Source: ZC4RG29 sp964521255
GTDB lineage: Bacteria; Bacteroidota; Bacteroidia; Cytophagales; Cyclobacteriaceae
NCBI GenBank assembly: GCA_964521255.1
Contig: CAZFRM010000002.1
Coordinates: 306,671 to 370,670 of the forward strand
Reading direction: 5' to 3'
Length of the DNA stretch: 64,000 nucleotides
This document shows positions 8,517-15,991 of this stretch, piece after piece. Positions within the stretch are counted from its first letter, which is position 1. Each line of letters opens with the position of its first letter. The position numbers and the translations under genes are program-made. Below the pieces are notes generated by a model, which was not told the origin of the DNA, searched no databases, and was given only the letters and a program-made list of their open reading frames with translations.

Positions 8517-9500
8517 ATGAAAAAAATTTTTAAAATTGTCGGCATCATTCTATTGCTGGTCATCGTTGCCATCGGTGGTTTGTTACTCTATATTAAAACG
8601 GCTCTGCCAAACGTTGGTGAAGCTGAGGAAATTAAAATCGATTATACCGCTGAAAGACTAGCGCGCGGTGAGTACCTCGCCAATTGTGTAAATGTTTGTA
8701 TGGATTGTCACTCCACACGCGATTGGTCAAAATTTTCAGGTCCACTTATAGAAGGAACATTTGGTCAGGGCGGTGATCGTTTTGATCAGACTGTTGGGAT
8801 GCCCGGTATTTTTTATGCCAAGAACATTACGCCTGAAGGTATTTCGCGTTATTCCGATGGAGAACTCTTTCGCCTGATCACTACTGGTGTGACAAAGGAA
8901 GGCAGGGCTATGTTTCCCCTGATGCCCTATCCTTATTACAGTAAAATGGATCGCGAGGATATTTATTCTCTCATCGCATACATTCGGTCTTTGCCTCCTA
9001 TTAAAAATGAAGTGCCTGAGTCGGTGGCGGATTTTCCCATGAACTTTATCATCAACACCATTCCGCAAAAAGCAAACCTCCAGGCTCGCCCCGATCCTTC
9101 TGATGAATTAGCACACGGCGCATACCTTACCAACGCCAGCGGATGTGTGGAGTGTCATACGCAAGTTGACCAGGGGCGAATCATTGTTGACCTTTCTTTT
9201 GGTGGTGGCCGTGAGTTCAGTTTTCCTGATGGTTCAGTCGTTCGCTCTTCCAATATTTCACCTGATCCGGAAACAGGCATTGGCAACTGGACGAAGGAAA
9301 GTTTTGTAGCGCGTTTCAAAGCATATGCAGATTCATCCTATACTGTTCCATCCGTAAATCCCGGAGAGTTCAACACGATTATGCCATGGACGATGTATGC
9401 AAAAATGAAAGAAGAAGATCTCGCCGCTATTTATACTTACCTGAAAACGGTTAAACCAATTACTAACACGGTGAATAAATTTACAGCAACTGGACAGTGA
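8517..9500 (+). CDS. Membrane-anchored diheme cytochrome c
   Basis: 327 residues. An N-terminal hydrophobic anchor (about 5-26) would place the rest in the periplasm. Two haem c motifs are visible: C61-M-D-C64-H65 and C210-V-E-C213-H214. Each is followed by Met-rich stretches (FPLMPYPYYSKM; MPWTMYAKM) that could give the axial Met ligand. The layout is like the cytochrome subunits of periplasmic alcohol or sugar dehydrogenases. No dehydrogenase gene is adjacent, so the electron donor is unknown. A repeat cluster starts right after the TGA stop. Confidence 0.88.
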   Translation: MKKIFKIVGIILLLVIVAIGGLLLYIKTALPNVGEAEEIKIDYTAERLARGEYLANCVNVCMDCHSTRDWSKFSGPLIEGTFGQGGDRFDQTVGMPGIFYAKNITPEGISRYSDGELFRLITTGVTKEGRAMFPLMPYPYYSKMDREDIYSLIAYIRSLPPIKNEVPESVADFPMNFIINTIPQKANLQARPDPSDELAHGAYLTNASGCVECHTQVDQGRIIVDLSFGGGREFSFPDGSVVRSSNISPDPETGIGNWTKESFVARFKAYADSSYTVPSVNPGEFNTIMPWTMYAKMKEEDLAAIYTYLKTVKPITNTVNKFTATGQ

Positions 9501-9658
9501 GCAGTAGGCAATGGGCAGTAGGCAAAAGGCAATCTACTCGCAATACTCTGCTTACTTTCATCAAAAAAATTTTAAATGCAAGCTCAGCCTTATTGCCTAT
9601 TGCCATATTGCCTACTGCCATATTGCCTACTGCCCATTGCCTACTGCTCTTGCCTACT
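9501..9658. repeat. GCAGTAGGCAAT repeat cluster, inverted arms
   Basis: Starting at the base after the cytochrome stop, 9501-9533 holds direct units of GCAGTAGGCAA/T, and 9592-9658 holds about five inverse units (TTGCCTACTGCC). Together they can form a long imperfect hairpin around a 60-nt AT-rich centre. The same unit recurs inside the 190-bp repeats at 18034 and 61125. No protein is supported here, although short frames cross it. Confidence 0.75.
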
Positions 9659-9667
9659 ATTATCTCT

Positions 9668-9958
9668 TCACTCAAATCCTTCCGCCACAATCATTCTTGT
9701 AAAGGCAGTTGCCTGGCGTAGCGCTTTCGCCGGTGCATATTCTTCAGATGACCACCATGCTTTTGCTTTTTCAACCGAGGGAAATTCAACAATAACAATT
9801 CGACCCGGTTGCCAATCACCCTCCAGTGTTTCGGTTTGTCCTCCCCGAACGAGAAACTTTCCATCAAACGGCTTCAGCGATCCCGGTGTGAGTTTTTTGT
9901 AATCGTCATAGCGAACAGGGTCATTAATTTTAACATCGACAATAATATAGGCTTTCAT
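9668..9958 (-). CDS. DUF1330 domain protein
   Basis: 96 residues, full length for a DUF1330 (dimeric ferredoxin-like, ABM-related fold) protein. The typical start MKAYIIVDVKINDPVRYDDY and the pattern W-x-P-x-R-I-V-I-V-E-F-P-S, then AKAWWSSEEY-x-x-A, match the family. The role of the family is unknown; it is probably a small cytoplasmic homodimer. It is divergent from the FKBP gene with a palindrome between them. The 3' end faces the repeat cluster. Confidence 0.88.
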   Translation of the reverse strand: MKAYIIVDVKINDPVRYDDYKKLTPGSLKPFDGKFLVRGGQTETLEGDWQPGRIVIVEFPSVEKAKAWWSSEEYAPAKALRQATAFTRMIVAEGFE

Positions 9959-10085
9959 TTTGGTGTGGATTTATTGCTGCAACTTAGTGACTTTGGAATT
10001 TCATGGCCACTTTTTTTCATGATGACATTAAAGTTTTTAAGAAAAAATAAAATTTTCAGAATAGACATCCTCCTAAAATAATCCT

Positions 10086-10103
10086 ACGATAAGAGATTAT
10101 CGT
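10086..10103. promoter_or_regulatory. Palindrome between DUF1330 and FKBP genes
   Basis: ACGATAA-gaga-TTATCGT is a perfect 7-bp inverted repeat 49 nt upstream of the FKBP start, in a divergent intergenic region. It could be an operator. It is followed by TTTT, so a hairpin role cannot be excluded. Confidence 0.3.
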
Positions 10104-10151
10104 TTTAATTTCTGTTTCTTTGCGTCCTGATTTTAAAACAAAAGAATTATC

Positions 10152-10883
10152 ATGAAAAAATTATTTTTAGGGGCAATGATGCTGATAAGTGCTGCAGGAA
10201 TGGCTCAATCAAAAAAAGAATTGCAAGCAGAAGTGAGTGCATTAAAGACTCAAATTGAAGAACTCAAAAAACCAAAAGAAATTGATCTGAATGACAAGCA
10301 TAAAAAAGCAAGTTATGGATTGGGAATGTTAATCGCTTCCAATATCAAAATGCAGGGCGCTGATTCGCTGGATTCAGATGCGCTTACCGCCGCTTTTAAA
10401 GATGTTTTATCAAACAAGGAAACAAAATTGAAACAGGAAGAAGCATCCCTGATTGTACAAACGTATATGACTGAAGTGATGGAAAGAAAAACTTCAAAAA
10501 TGAAAGAAGAAGGGCAGAAATTTCTCGAAGAAAATAAGAAAAAGACCGGCATAACGGTGACGCAAAGCGGATTACAATATGAAGTTGTTAAAGCAGGAAG
10601 TGGAAAAACGCCAACGGCCAATGATAATGTAACCGTACATTATACTGGTAAACTTTTGGATGGTACTGTATTCGACAGCTCAGTTGAAAGAAATGAACCT
10701 GCAACTTTTGGTGTAAGTGATGTTATTCCCGGATGGACGGAAGTTCTTCAGTTAATGAAGGAAGGTGACAAATGGATTGTTTATCTTCCTTACGACCTTG
10801 CCTACGGTGAGCGCGGCGCAGGGCAGGATATTCCTCCTTATTCTGCATTGATCTTTGAAGTTGAGCTGATCAAAGTGAATTGA
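10152..10883 (+). CDS. FKBP-type peptidyl-prolyl cis-trans isomerase, exported
   Basis: 243 residues, Mip/FkpA-like. A signal peptide (about 1-19, ending GMAQ) directs it to the periplasm, perhaps with outer-membrane association. A short coiled-coil (about 20-40) and helical FKBP_N dimerisation region (45-135) precede the FKBP_C catalytic domain (about 145-243). That domain has VHYTGKLLDGTVFDSS and the active-site segment ending YGERGAGQDIPPYSALIFEVEL. It catalyses proline isomerisation during folding of exported proteins. It is a single gene followed by an intrinsic terminator at 10936-10972. Confidence 0.94.
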   Translation: MKKLFLGAMMLISAAGMAQSKKELQAEVSALKTQIEELKKPKEIDLNDKHKKASYGLGMLIASNIKMQGADSLDSDALTAAFKDVLSNKETKLKQEEASLIVQTYMTEVMERKTSKMKEEGQKFLEENKKKTGITVTQSGLQYEVVKAGSGKTPTANDNVTVHYTGKLLDGTVFDSSVERNEPATFGVSDVIPGWTEVLQLMKEGDKWIVYLPYDLAYGERGAGQDIPPYSALIFEVELIKVN

Positions 10884-10935
10884 AATTTTAAAATGCACTT
10901 GTAAATCGATCGCAAAGTCTGCTATAATTTTTTAA

Positions 10936-10972
10936 AGCACAGTCACTCTATCGGGCGACTGTGCTATTGTTT
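10936..10972 (+). terminator. Intrinsic terminator after the FKBP gene
   Basis: Perfect 9-bp stem AGCACAGTC/GACTGTGCT (10936-10944 with 10957-10965), 12-nt loop, then ATTGTTTT. Confidence 0.75.
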
Positions 10973-11120
10973 TGACGCGTATCCATTTTCTTTGAAATCT
11001 CTCTTTTTAGACAGATTGTCAAAGTGACTTTATGATAATAATCATTTATCCTCCCTATCCAAATCATGAAAGGATGGAAAAGTAAGGCTTACTTTCGGTT
11101 ACGCTTTAAGTCTAAATTTT

Positions 11121-11402
11121 ATGAAAACCCGCAAAGAACTTCTTAATGAAGTGCATAATGCCCTGGCAAAAGAGGGTTCATTAGCACAGTATCTGTCCAA
11201 TATTTATATCATCACTGACAACGGTCGCGTACAGCTTTTTGGCGAGGTGGATCGGGAGGACTTAAAGAGCCTGATAAAAAAAATCGTGTCTTCACTTCCC
11301 AGTGTACGAAGGGTGATTGATAATATCCGTGTTGAACCAATGAGATCACCCCGGGTTAGCGTGGACTTCGATTGGACACAGGGAAGAATGGTCGTGCACT
11401 GA
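11121..11402 (+). CDS. BON-domain protein
   Basis: 93 residues, essentially one BON domain. It starts with a helix (KELLNEVHNALAKE), then IYIITDNGRVQLFGEVDRED with the conserved Gly of the BON turn, then a helix and the VRRVIDNIRVE strand. BON domains are thought to bind phospholipid or cell-envelope surfaces, as in OsmY. No signal peptide is visible, so this copy may be cytoplasmic. A C-terminal tail of about 17 residues is unusual. Single gene; the recurring intergenic element of the minus-strand array begins just after its stop. Confidence 0.82.
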   Translation: MKTRKELLNEVHNALAKEGSLAQYLSNIYIITDNGRVQLFGEVDREDLKSLIKKIVSSLPSVRRVIDNIRVEPMRSPRVSVDFDWTQGRMVVH

Positions 11403-11407
11403 GCACT

Positions 11408-11490
11408 GAAGTCCGCACAGCATCGCCTGAACTTTGTGGCCAATTCTACGCACGGGACTTTGTTTAAGCCTTATATGTTGGCGTCCGTTA
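11408..11490 (-). repeat. Cassette-array intergenic element, copy A
   Basis: About 80% identical by eye to 14735-14823, with a 26-bp identical core (11455-11480 and 14783-14808) containing TTTAAGCCTTATATGTTG. It lies at the 3' end of the minus-strand gene 11488-11931 and includes that gene's stop. On the minus strand it carries the GCCAAC motif that also follows other genes of the array. Confidence 0.75.
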
Positions 11491-11931
11491 CTTGACCTTT
11501 TCAAATATCAATTCATTTGTCCAACAGTCCTGAAACTCTGAGTCACAGGTCAATTGAATTTTGCCTTTGTTTATTTGTCCCTTGTATTTTAGAAGTCCAC
11601 GTGAAAGTCCGATAGATTCGTCACGTTGGTTTTCTATTTTTACAATCTTGAATTGAGTCGTTTCAAAAAGTTTTCTATCACCAATTTCAAATTCAATCTT
11701 TCCTTCTTTGTCAATTGTAAGGTTGATCATGTCAGCCGCATAAAAGAAAATCCCATGTCCTTTGCCATCTTCTGTTCCAAAGTAAAATCCTTTCAATTCT
11801 CCATCAATTTTGTCGAAAACTATGTAATGATTTTCACTCTTCTCATCGGATTTGTATTCATAAATTCCCACCAGGTCCTGATTGTCTGTCAGTAGAGTCG
11901 CCACTAAGAATATTGTCAGAATGTTCTTCAT
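11488..11931 (-). CDS. Hypothetical exported protein (cassette-like array)
   Basis: 147 residues, with a short hydrophobic N-terminus (MKNILTIFLVATLLT) that could be a signal peptide. The rest is beta-rich with repeated glycines and a lone Cys pair (CDSEFQDC) near the C-terminus. I do not recognise a family. The gene sits in a run of seven co-oriented orphan genes. A GTTAGC core lies 20 nt upstream of its ATG and a GCCAAC motif lies just after its stop, as for its neighbours. Function unknown. Confidence 0.7.
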   Translation of the reverse strand: MKNILTIFLVATLLTDNQDLVGIYEYKSDEKSENHYIVFDKIDGELKGFYFGTEDGKGHGIFFYAADMINLTIDKEGKIEFEIGDRKLFETTQFKIVKIENQRDESIGLSRGLLKYKGQINKGKIQLTCDSEFQDCWTNELIFEKVK

Positions 11932-12209
11932 TGTCGTCCGAAGTAATGGCCGCTAACGTCTGGCTATTTGCAGTGGTGGGCATAGGAGGACTTGAAAATT
12001 TAAGCGTAGCGGAATGTCAAGCTCAACCTGCTCGTAACTGTCAACCGTGACCAAACGTATTTTGAAAACTAAAACTACGAATTTACTCCGAACCCGCCAT
12101 TTCAAATAGCTTGTGTTTGAATTAAACCAATCTTGTTCTATTGTTAATCCTTTAACTTCTCTGTCCCACATCACCCGCAGCTGGATAAACTTTTTGTTGG
12201 CGCCTGTGC
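11932..12209. other. Intergenic DNA of the cassette-like array
   Basis: 278 bp between two minus-strand genes. It contains GCTAAC (11952-11957, GTTAGC on the minus strand), GCAGTGGTGGG (11970-11980, shared with about 13890) and GTTGGC (12196-12201). A minus-strand frame of 86 codons crosses it but has no start context or recognisable protein, so I regard it as non-coding. Confidence 0.55.
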
Positions 12210-12794
12210 TCATTTCACCAATTCAATAAGGCTGTAATTCACAGGTAAGAATATTTCGAAGTTCTTATCTGTCCGTGGGTTATAAAACATGTTTGTTGTC
12301 GTCATTACCCAACCATTGTCCTCTAATGATTTTTGCGTACTGATAAAAGTGGTCCTCAGCCAATACTTTCTCGAATAGTTGGAATTACCGTTTAGTCTAT
12401 TCTCGTCCACAATCACAGAACCAATTCCTCTTTTCTTCAATTCCTTACTTAGTTTCACGGGATAGTCAGAAGCGAATTTATCCATTGAGATTTCACCTTT
12501 CCGAATTTGCTTCTCTGTCAACCAGGACTGATTTCTTAATCCTGTAGTATCGGTTCCATTCTTAACAAAGCTGACATTCCTTGCTTTATTTTGCATCTCC
12601 ATAAGTCTTTGTCCAGAATACTGAACAATCACAACCGTATCACCCAAATCCTCAGGTACAAAATCGTGCTTGTGTTTCACTAATTCCTGAAATTCCTCTT
12701 TTGTTATTCTGTCATGTCGATTACCTGGCACCTGTCCAGGTGACTGAGTTATTGTCAACGTTAACAATAGGATGAGTATTTTGTCCATGAGCAT
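12210..12794 (-). CDS. Hypothetical exported protein (cassette-like array)
   Basis: 194 residues, with start at ATG 12794 or two codons later. The N-terminus (KILILLLTLTITQSPGQ) looks like a signal peptide. The mature part is hydrophilic, rich in Asn, Lys and Thr, with no recognised motif. It ends a few bases before a GCCAAC motif. On the upstream side its ATG is a few nucleotides after a GTTAGTTAG core and the stop of a degraded reading frame. Function unknown. Confidence 0.7.
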   Translation of the reverse strand: MLMDKILILLLTLTITQSPGQVPGNRHDRITKEEFQELVKHKHDFVPEDLGDTVVIVQYSGQRLMEMQNKARNVSFVKNGTDTTGLRNQSWLTEKQIRKGEISMDKFASDYPVKLSKELKKRGIGSVIVDENRLNGNSNYSRKYWLRTTFISTQKSLEDNGWVMTTTNMFYNPRTDKNFEIFLPVNYSLIELVK

Positions 12795-12799
12795 TCTAA

Positions 12800-12990
12800 C
12801 TAACGTTTCACAAATTGTTGATATTCAATTTGCAATCCTGGGTCGTCAGGTGTAATGTCAAACTTATGAATTAGCTTTTTCATTTCCAGCACCTTGCGTT
12901 TCTTTTTTGATCAAGATCTTTATCCCATGCTGCCCGCGAAAATTCAAAGGTAACGCTTGGCCTATTCACAACAGAAGCTTTATTTTCTTA
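12800..12990 (-). pseudogene. Remnant of a frameshifted cassette gene
   Basis: On the minus strand, one frame reads NRPSVTFEFSRAAWDKDLDQ and then stops. At a run of six A the next frame continues as KKRKVLEMKKLIHKFD and runs on to a TAG at 12800-12802. Joined, they make about 60 plausible residues with no start codon. This looks like the 3' part of a gene inactivated by a one-base indel in a homopolymer, though an assembly error is also possible. No family recognised. Confidence 0.4.
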
Positions 12991-13053
12991 TGACGGTCGT
13001 TACACTTTTTATCATCTATTTTACTGTCAGACGGGAAATACAAAGGATGCCCG

Positions 13054-13851
13054 TTACAGGGGAATTCCCTTTGCAAGAATCAACTTGAAAATCAAAATAA
13101 GTGCTATGAGCAAACCGATGGCGGTTTTAGAAATCTTCCCGTTTTCCTTTTCCTCAGATACAGGAACTGACTTAATTTGCCTTGCATTTTGCCAGGGGAA
13201 AATAAATACCATTCCACTCATTACAGGATAAATGATGCTTACAATTGCCTGGATGGGAAGGTATGCAACCGTCACTATTGCTGACCCGATAATCCACGGC
13301 AGGATGATAATGTGAAACGAAAAGTTGACCCTTGATTGTTCGCTGTCCACCCATTGGGTATTGTAGCTGAATTTAAGGAAAGGCCTGGTAAGTTTATAAG
13401 CCATAAACAAGAGTGCCAGGGCAGCAAGAACCGCTTCAACAATCTGAACAGACAAAGGAACGTCCAACAGCAGAAATACTTTTCCGATGTCTCCCTGCTG
13501 AAATAGAAAGCCCGTCATTAAATACCCTAAAAAATTATTTAATCCGAGAATGGCAAACCAAAGAAGGAAAAGTGTTGAGAGGTTGTACTTTTTTGATTTC
13601 AAGAAGGCTATTCCCGCCAGTATTCCCTGAGCAACACTCAATATTGGTCCTGCCAGGGCAATGGTTACGTTTTGTATTGTTGTGAGTTTGTCTGGTGACA
13701 GATGCTCCACATAGTTATGATGCAGCACCGGGCTACTCCCAAATGCCATCCCTGACAGGGCGTGTCCCAGTTCGTGAACGATCGTTGTCGTTAAAAATGC
13801 CGTAACATATAAAACGGTAGAGTTAATTGCTATTTTGGTTTTGTCGTTCAT
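13054..13851 (-). CDS. Membrane zinc metallopeptidase with HELGH motif (M50-like)
   Basis: 265 residues with about six hydrophobic segments. The first carries the zinc motif H26-E-L-G-H30 followed by ALSGMAFG, as in site-2-protease-like M50 peptidases or related peptidase M50B-like membrane proteins. A later LDG-type motif is not evident; LAGPIL at about 69 and NNFLG at about 107 may supply the remaining ligand. It probably cleaves or degrades membrane proteins, but a non-proteolytic role is possible. The minus-strand ATG is 1 nt after GTTGAAT, a core matching the GTTRRRY consensus. It belongs to the orphan-gene array. Confidence 0.72.
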   Translation of the reverse strand: MNDKTKIAINSTVLYVTAFLTTTIVHELGHALSGMAFGSSPVLHHNYVEHLSPDKLTTIQNVTIALAGPILSVAQGILAGIAFLKSKKYNLSTLFLLWFAILGLNNFLGYLMTGFLFQQGDIGKVFLLLDVPLSVQIVEAVLAALALLFMAYKLTRPFLKFSYNTQWVDSEQSRVNFSFHIIILPWIIGSAIVTVAYLPIQAIVSIIYPVMSGMVFIFPWQNARQIKSVPVSEEKENGKISKTAIGLLIALILIFKLILAKGIPL

Positions 13852-13945
13852 GATTCAACGTTGACGTTTCATATGGTTGGCCTTAGCATACAAGCAGTGG
13901 TGGGGTTACGAAGTCGAATCTGTCCGCCGTTAACAAGCTGGTGCT

Positions 13946-14398
13946 TTAACCACCTACTATTTTAATTTGTCTTTCGTCTGCAAATTGTCTAATGGTTTTC
14001 TTTATGTCTAAAGATATTTCTGCACTCGTTGAAAGATTCACAGTCTCAGTGTTATTATCAGTCAGGTGAAAATTTAACTCAAATGGTTTGTAGGTTATTT
14101 CCTTTACATTTTTCCAGTCAATCTGTCTTTGCACCTTATACACGTCCTCTTTTATAATTATTCTATTGTTATCAATTTGAAATTTAGGAGTCAGTCTATT
14201 TGCCTGGTTAAATAAAATCAGTCCATAGATAAACAATAACGGTCCAGCGATTATCAATAATAATCCTATAACCGAACCCCAACTTGCCCAGGAGTCTGCG
14301 GTAGATAATTGTTGAAGTCCAAGTCCCGAATTAATTATTCCGTTGATTACAAAAATCCACCTGGTCGTTTTTTGGGTAAGTTCAATTGTCTTTGTCAT
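13946..14398 (-). CDS. Two-TM membrane protein with PH-like C-terminal region
   Basis: 150 residues. Two hydrophobic segments (about 12-28 and 40-65) precede a soluble region with FQIDNNRIIIKEDVYKVQRQIDWKNVKEI. That layout is seen in small bacterial PH-domain or YcxB-like membrane proteins. Family assignment is tentative. The start is preceded, 33 nt upstream, by GTTGGC in the context GAACTGTTGGC, the same context as upstream of the caspase-like gene at 15991. Downstream comes the GCAGTGGTGGG intergenic element. Function unknown. Confidence 0.68.
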   Translation of the reverse strand: MTKTIELTQKTTRWIFVINGIINSGLGLQQLSTADSWASWGSVIGLLLIIAGPLLFIYGLILFNQANRLTPKFQIDNNRIIIKEDVYKVQRQIDWKNVKEITYKPFELNFHLTDNNTETVNLSTSAEISLDIKKTIRQFADERQIKIVGG

Positions 14399-14927
14399 AC
14401 ATAACTAATTTAGTTTTAAAACACTTCGTAGCCAACAGTTCTGTCAGTAACATTCAAGTTAATCATTCTTCAATTTTGATGCTCATCTAAAAATCAAAAA
14501 ATTATGAGCTTTAAAAGAATGACTACTACATATTGGTATACATAAGCACATCACTTTGTTTGTACGCTAAAAAAATGAATAATGATATTAAAAAGTAAAA
14601 TGGAAAAGCTTCTGATCATTACATCCAGCCACCAGGGAGATGGTTATTCCGTATTTAAAAATCTTCCCCTCAATCTCCTTGCAATACGCGCCTGTTCAAT
14701 TTATCTGCTGAAGGCATGACAGAGGCTTACATAGAAATCCGGGCAAGATCGTCCGAGCTTCGTGACCAATTCTCTTCGCACAGGACTTTGTTTAAGCCTT
14801 ATATGTTGCCAGCTGTGCCGTTATCACCAATTCATTTTTTAAAAGTGTCTTTCGTTGCATTGTCCACGAGTCCAATGGAACATTTAAGGTAATAAATTGT
14901 TTGAGTTTATTTGTTACGATTTGAATT
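14399..14927. other. 529-bp gene-free stretch in the cassette-like array, with copy B of the element
   Basis: It holds GCCAAC at 14431-14436 (GTTGGC on the minus strand) and an AT-rich stretch. Copy B of the intergenic element is at 14735-14823 with the 26-bp core at 14783-14808. The remaining 100 nt forms the 3' side of the zinc-ribbon gene. A 39-codon plus-strand frame at 14600-14719 has no supporting feature. No promoter or RNA seen. Confidence 0.55.
14735..14823 (-). repeat. Cassette-array intergenic element, copy B
   Basis: Second copy of the 83-89-bp element at 11408-11490, in the same orientation. The core at 14783-14808 is identical, and both copies end at a CCGTTA that reads TAACGG on the minus strand. 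Confidence 0.75.
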
Positions 14928-15143
14928 CTAGTCATCCTTGTCAAACGCCATAACAATACCTAAAACTGCCGCAAGAATCCACAAGGGCCAATAAAAGAAT
15001 CCCCCAATTACACACACAAAAACACCAAAGGAGAATATCCAAGTCAAACACCCCGAACCACCCTTGATTTTCTTTCCACAGTGTTTACAAATTTTTGCAT
15101 CTTCTTGGAGGTCTGTCTCCGCACAGTGAGGACATGTTTTCAT
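14928..15143 (-). CDS. Zinc-ribbon membrane protein
   Basis: 71 residues. An N-terminal zinc ribbon has C4-P-H-C7 and C19-K-H-C22, followed by a basic linker and two hydrophobic segments (about 32-50 and 51-65). This zinc-ribbon plus two-TM layout is common in small bacterial proteins of unknown role. The core GTTGGAC (15171-15177, minus strand), which fits the GTTRRRY consensus, lies 28 nt upstream of the ATG. It is part of the co-oriented orphan array. Confidence 0.75.
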   Translation of the reverse strand: MKTCPHCAETDLQEDAKICKHCGKKIKGGSGCLTWIFSFGVFVCVIGGFFYWPLWILAAVLGIVMAFDKDD

Positions 15144-15212
15144 AATTTATCTTTTTAGGGTCAGTACATTGTCCAACGGCATTGCTCGCATGTTGGCACC
15201 AGTACATTTTGT

Positions 15213-15500
15213 TTATCCTTTATGCAAATTTCTTATCCTATCAATTATTTGCTTTGTTTCTTCATCAGGTTTAATCTCATGAATATTTATTACTTGTCCT
15301 AAGGAATGAATTATACTCACTAAATCAATTACACAATCTGACAAGCTTGATTTAGTAACTGAGAAAATCTCTGACAAAGTATCATCTACTATTTTACAAT
15401 TATATAATCCGTAATCATTAGGTAATTCGGGTAATAAAATATTAAATGATTCGGCTTCATCATTGAGATTTTTCCTAATGGATAAGTTTATTGCTTTCAT
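15213..15500 (-). CDS. Small partner protein of the caspase-like gene, unknown
   Basis: 95 residues, soluble, no signal peptide, with no motif I recognise. It starts 2 nt after the stop of the caspase-like gene, so the two are translationally linked and probably act together. A regulator, inhibitor or adaptor of the upstream protein is an inference from the layout alone. Codons are AT-rich, like those of the upstream gene and unlike the leuA-like gene beyond. The unit is followed by GCCAAC (15192-15197) and, 14 nt on, by GTTGGAC. Confidence 0.72.
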   Translation of the reverse strand: MKAINLSIRKNLNDEAESFNILLPELPNDYGLYNCKIVDDTLSEIFSVTKSSLSDCVIDLVSIIHSLGQVINIHEIKPDEETKQIIDRIRNLHKG

Positions 15501-15502
15501 GG

Positions 15503-15991
15503 TTACACAATTTCTTTATAAAGCTCAATTTCTGAGTCGTCAAGTTGCGCAATAAAATCATTGAAAGAATTGTTTTCTATGGCAAGTAGTCCTTTGTTAA
15601 TAGAATTGACGGTATTAGTAGAAATCCATACTCTATCTATTTTGCAACCTGATACTTTTTTATATGGAATTATCTGGTAACTATTACAAATTGCCGTAAG
15701 GTTAAGAGTAAGTGGAAAATTTGTCCTTAGACAATTAATTTTTTCACACAATTCACACCAAGTCAAAAGAGAATTATAAGTTCCGAACGTAATACCCCTA
15801 TTATGTCCATGACTAAGAATTGTAATCATTAAAGAATCGCTATTTGAATTTAAACTTTCCAATAAATCCAAAAGCTCTTGACTATTACTCGGCCTATGTG
15901 GATTCAACTTATTAATCTGCGATTCCGCTACTTTATAAGCTAATTCTTTCCTGTCATTAGAAGATAAGTAATCAATTAGTACCTGTCTCAT
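15503..15991 (-). CDS. Minimal caspase/CHAT-like protein (putative His-Cys protease)
   Basis: 162 residues. The centre reads MITILSHGHNRGITFG (55-70), a hydrophobic strand ending in SHG followed by a Gly-x-x-Phe-Gly turn, as around the catalytic His of caspases. About 40 residues on, LTLNLTAICNS (94-104) puts C102 at the end of another hydrophobic strand, where caspases have QACRG and CHAT proteases have SACxS. H61 and C102 are the predicted dyad. No signal peptide or TM. It is far shorter than most caspase-fold proteins and has no fused effector or sensor domain. The start follows a GTTGGC core 16 nt upstream. Protease activity is inferred; a pseudo-enzyme is possible because the ACxS motif is only partly kept. 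Confidence 0.72.
   Translation of the reverse strand: MRQVLIDYLSSNDRKELAYKVAESQINKLNPHRPSNSQELLDLLESLNSNSDSLMITILSHGHNRGITFGTYNSLLTWCELCEKINCLRTNFPLTLNLTAICNSYQIIPYKKVSGCKIDRVWISTNTVNSINKGLLAIENNSFNDFIAQLDDSEIELYKEIV

Noticed and set aside
9497..9721. Frames across the GCAGTAGGCAA cluster
   Set aside because: They are translations of repeat units (repeated LPT/AYC-type peptides), typical artefacts.
11953..12213. 86-codon minus-strand frame
   Set aside because: It runs through the GCAGTGGTGGG intergenic element and the GCCAAC/GTTAGC motifs, so it looks non-coding.
14600..14719. 39-codon plus-strand frame in the array
   Set aside because: It is opposite to all genes of the array and shows no family feature; it could be a real small protein, but nothing supports it.
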